6,145 bases of DNA from Gammaproteobacteria bacterium (GTDB lineage: Bacteria; Pseudomonadota; Gammaproteobacteria; Pseudomonadales; Azotimanducaceae). Below, piece by piece: positions 5,577 to 6,145 of the stretch. Each line of letters begins with the position of its first letter. Within the stretch, counting starts at the first letter, position 1. Position numbers and translations under genes: made by a program. Under the pieces are notes generated by a model. That model saw nothing but the letters and a program-made list of their open reading frames with translations. It had not been told where the DNA came from and searched no databases. The stretch covers positions 1 to 6,145 of the forward strand of contig JAPPHP010000407.1 in the NCBI GenBank assembly GCA_028821035.1. The letters are read 5' to 3'.

Positions 5577-6145
5577 TTAGCGCCCCCGCGCCTCCAGAAT
5601 TTCCACCGCAGGGAGCGTCCGGCCTTCGACGAACTCCAGAAACGCACCGCCGCCCGTAGAGATGTAGGAGATGCCTTCCCGCACGCCATACTTGTCGATA
5701 GCCGCGATCGTGTCCCCGCCCCCGGCCACCGAGAAGGCATCACTCGCCGCGACCGCTTCCGCGACGACGCGGGTGCCCTCACCGAAATGGTCGTGCTCGA
5801 ACACGCCGAGCGGTCCGTTCCAGAGGATCGTGCCGGCCTCCGCGAGGAAGTTCCCGAACGAGCGCGCAGTGACGGGGCCGATGTCGAGGATCATCTCCCC
5901 GGGACGGACCTCGTCCGCCCTGCGCAGCACCGCCGTCACGTCCGGCCCGATCTTCCGAGCGGTCATCACGTCCACCGGGACCGGAACATCGACCTTGTCC
6001 GCGATGGGCCGCGCGATGTCGACCTGATCCTCCTCCACCAACGAAGCACCTACGATCCGCCCGGCCGCCAGGAGGAACGTGTTCGCAATGCCGCCGCCCA
6101 CGAGCAGCCGGTCGGACAGCCCCGCGAGGGACTCGAGCACGGCGA
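5577..6145 (-). CDS. pgk: Phosphoglycerate kinase, C-terminal half (5' end off the window)
   Basis: The minus-strand frame runs in from the right edge to a TAA at 5577-5579, giving 188 residues, a little under half of a normal protein of about 390-420. The GTG at 6140 is an internal valine of the family's VLExL segment, not a start. PGK transfers the phosphate of 1,3-bisphosphoglycerate to ADP in glycolysis, or the reverse in gluconeogenesis and carbon fixation, in the cytoplasm. This half is the nucleotide-binding domain: LLVGGGIANTFL, then SLVEEDQVDIA, PVDVMTARK, ILDIGPVT, ILWNGPLGVFE, the glycine-rich GGGDTIAAIDKYG and the closing STGGGAFLEFVEGRTLPAVEIL. All conserved elements expected in this half are present and no frameshift is seen. 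In many bacteria pgk follows gap; that neighbour, if present, is off the window. It is transcribed toward the Rpn-like gene, with 164 bp between them. Confidence 0.97.
   Translation of the reverse strand, partial: AVLESLAGLSDRLLVGGGIANTFLLAAGRIVGASLVEEDQVDIARPIADKVDVPVPVDVMTARKIGPDVTAVLRRADEVRPGEMILDIGPVTARSFGNFLAEAGTILWNGPLGVFEHDHFGEGTRVVAEAVAASDAFSVAGGGDTIAAIDKYGVREGISYISTGGGAFLEFVEGRTLPAVEILEARGR

Noticed and set aside
5357..5782. A 141-codon minus-strand frame spanning the gap between pgk and the Rpn-like gene
   Set aside because: Much of it is out-of-frame shadow of pgk, it has no recognisable motif, and it ends inside the Rpn-like gene. It is not supported as a gene.

Overview
This 6.1 kb window is a gene-dense, GC-rich stretch of bacterial chromosome (roughly two-thirds G+C by eye). 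It uses non-ATG starts (GTG, TTG), overlapping genes and very short gaps. Nothing in it fixes the taxon. The gene content fits an aerobic heterotroph able to oxidise sarcosine or other methylated-amine intermediates. No tRNA, rRNA, CRISPR array, insertion sequence or prophage gene is visible.

Layout. The left third is on the plus strand. It holds the C-terminal half of the sarcosine oxidase alpha subunit (soxA, entering from the left edge) and, overlapping it by 8 bp, the complete gamma subunit (soxG). This is the tail of the usual soxB-soxD-soxA-soxG order; soxB and soxD would lie to the left of the window. Everything right of position 2142 is on the minus strand. In transcription order it contains: the C-terminal half of phosphoglycerate kinase (pgk, entering from the right edge); a 164-bp non-coding gap with a degenerate 22-bp tandem repeat; an Rpn-type PD-(D/E)XK nuclease-like protein with a DUF4351-like tail; a monoacylglycerol-lipase-like alpha/beta hydrolase; and a GlcD/D-2-hydroxyacid-dehydrogenase-type flavoprotein. 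The last two overlap by 4 bp (GTGA) and are probably translationally coupled. The flavoprotein gene and soxG converge with only 5 bp between their stop codons.

How they work together. SoxA and SoxG belong to the heterotetrameric sarcosine oxidase, which demethylates sarcosine to glycine and passes the one-carbon unit to tetrahydrofolate. The hydrolase and flavoprotein form a second small unit, perhaps releasing and then oxidising a 2-hydroxy acid (inference). pgk is a housekeeping glycolytic gene. The Rpn-like gene is the only accessory element. The less ordinary signals are the in-frame 12-bp repeat in that gene, the tandem repeats upstream of it, and its altered ExQ-type active-site motif. 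I see no clear evidence of a wholly new system.
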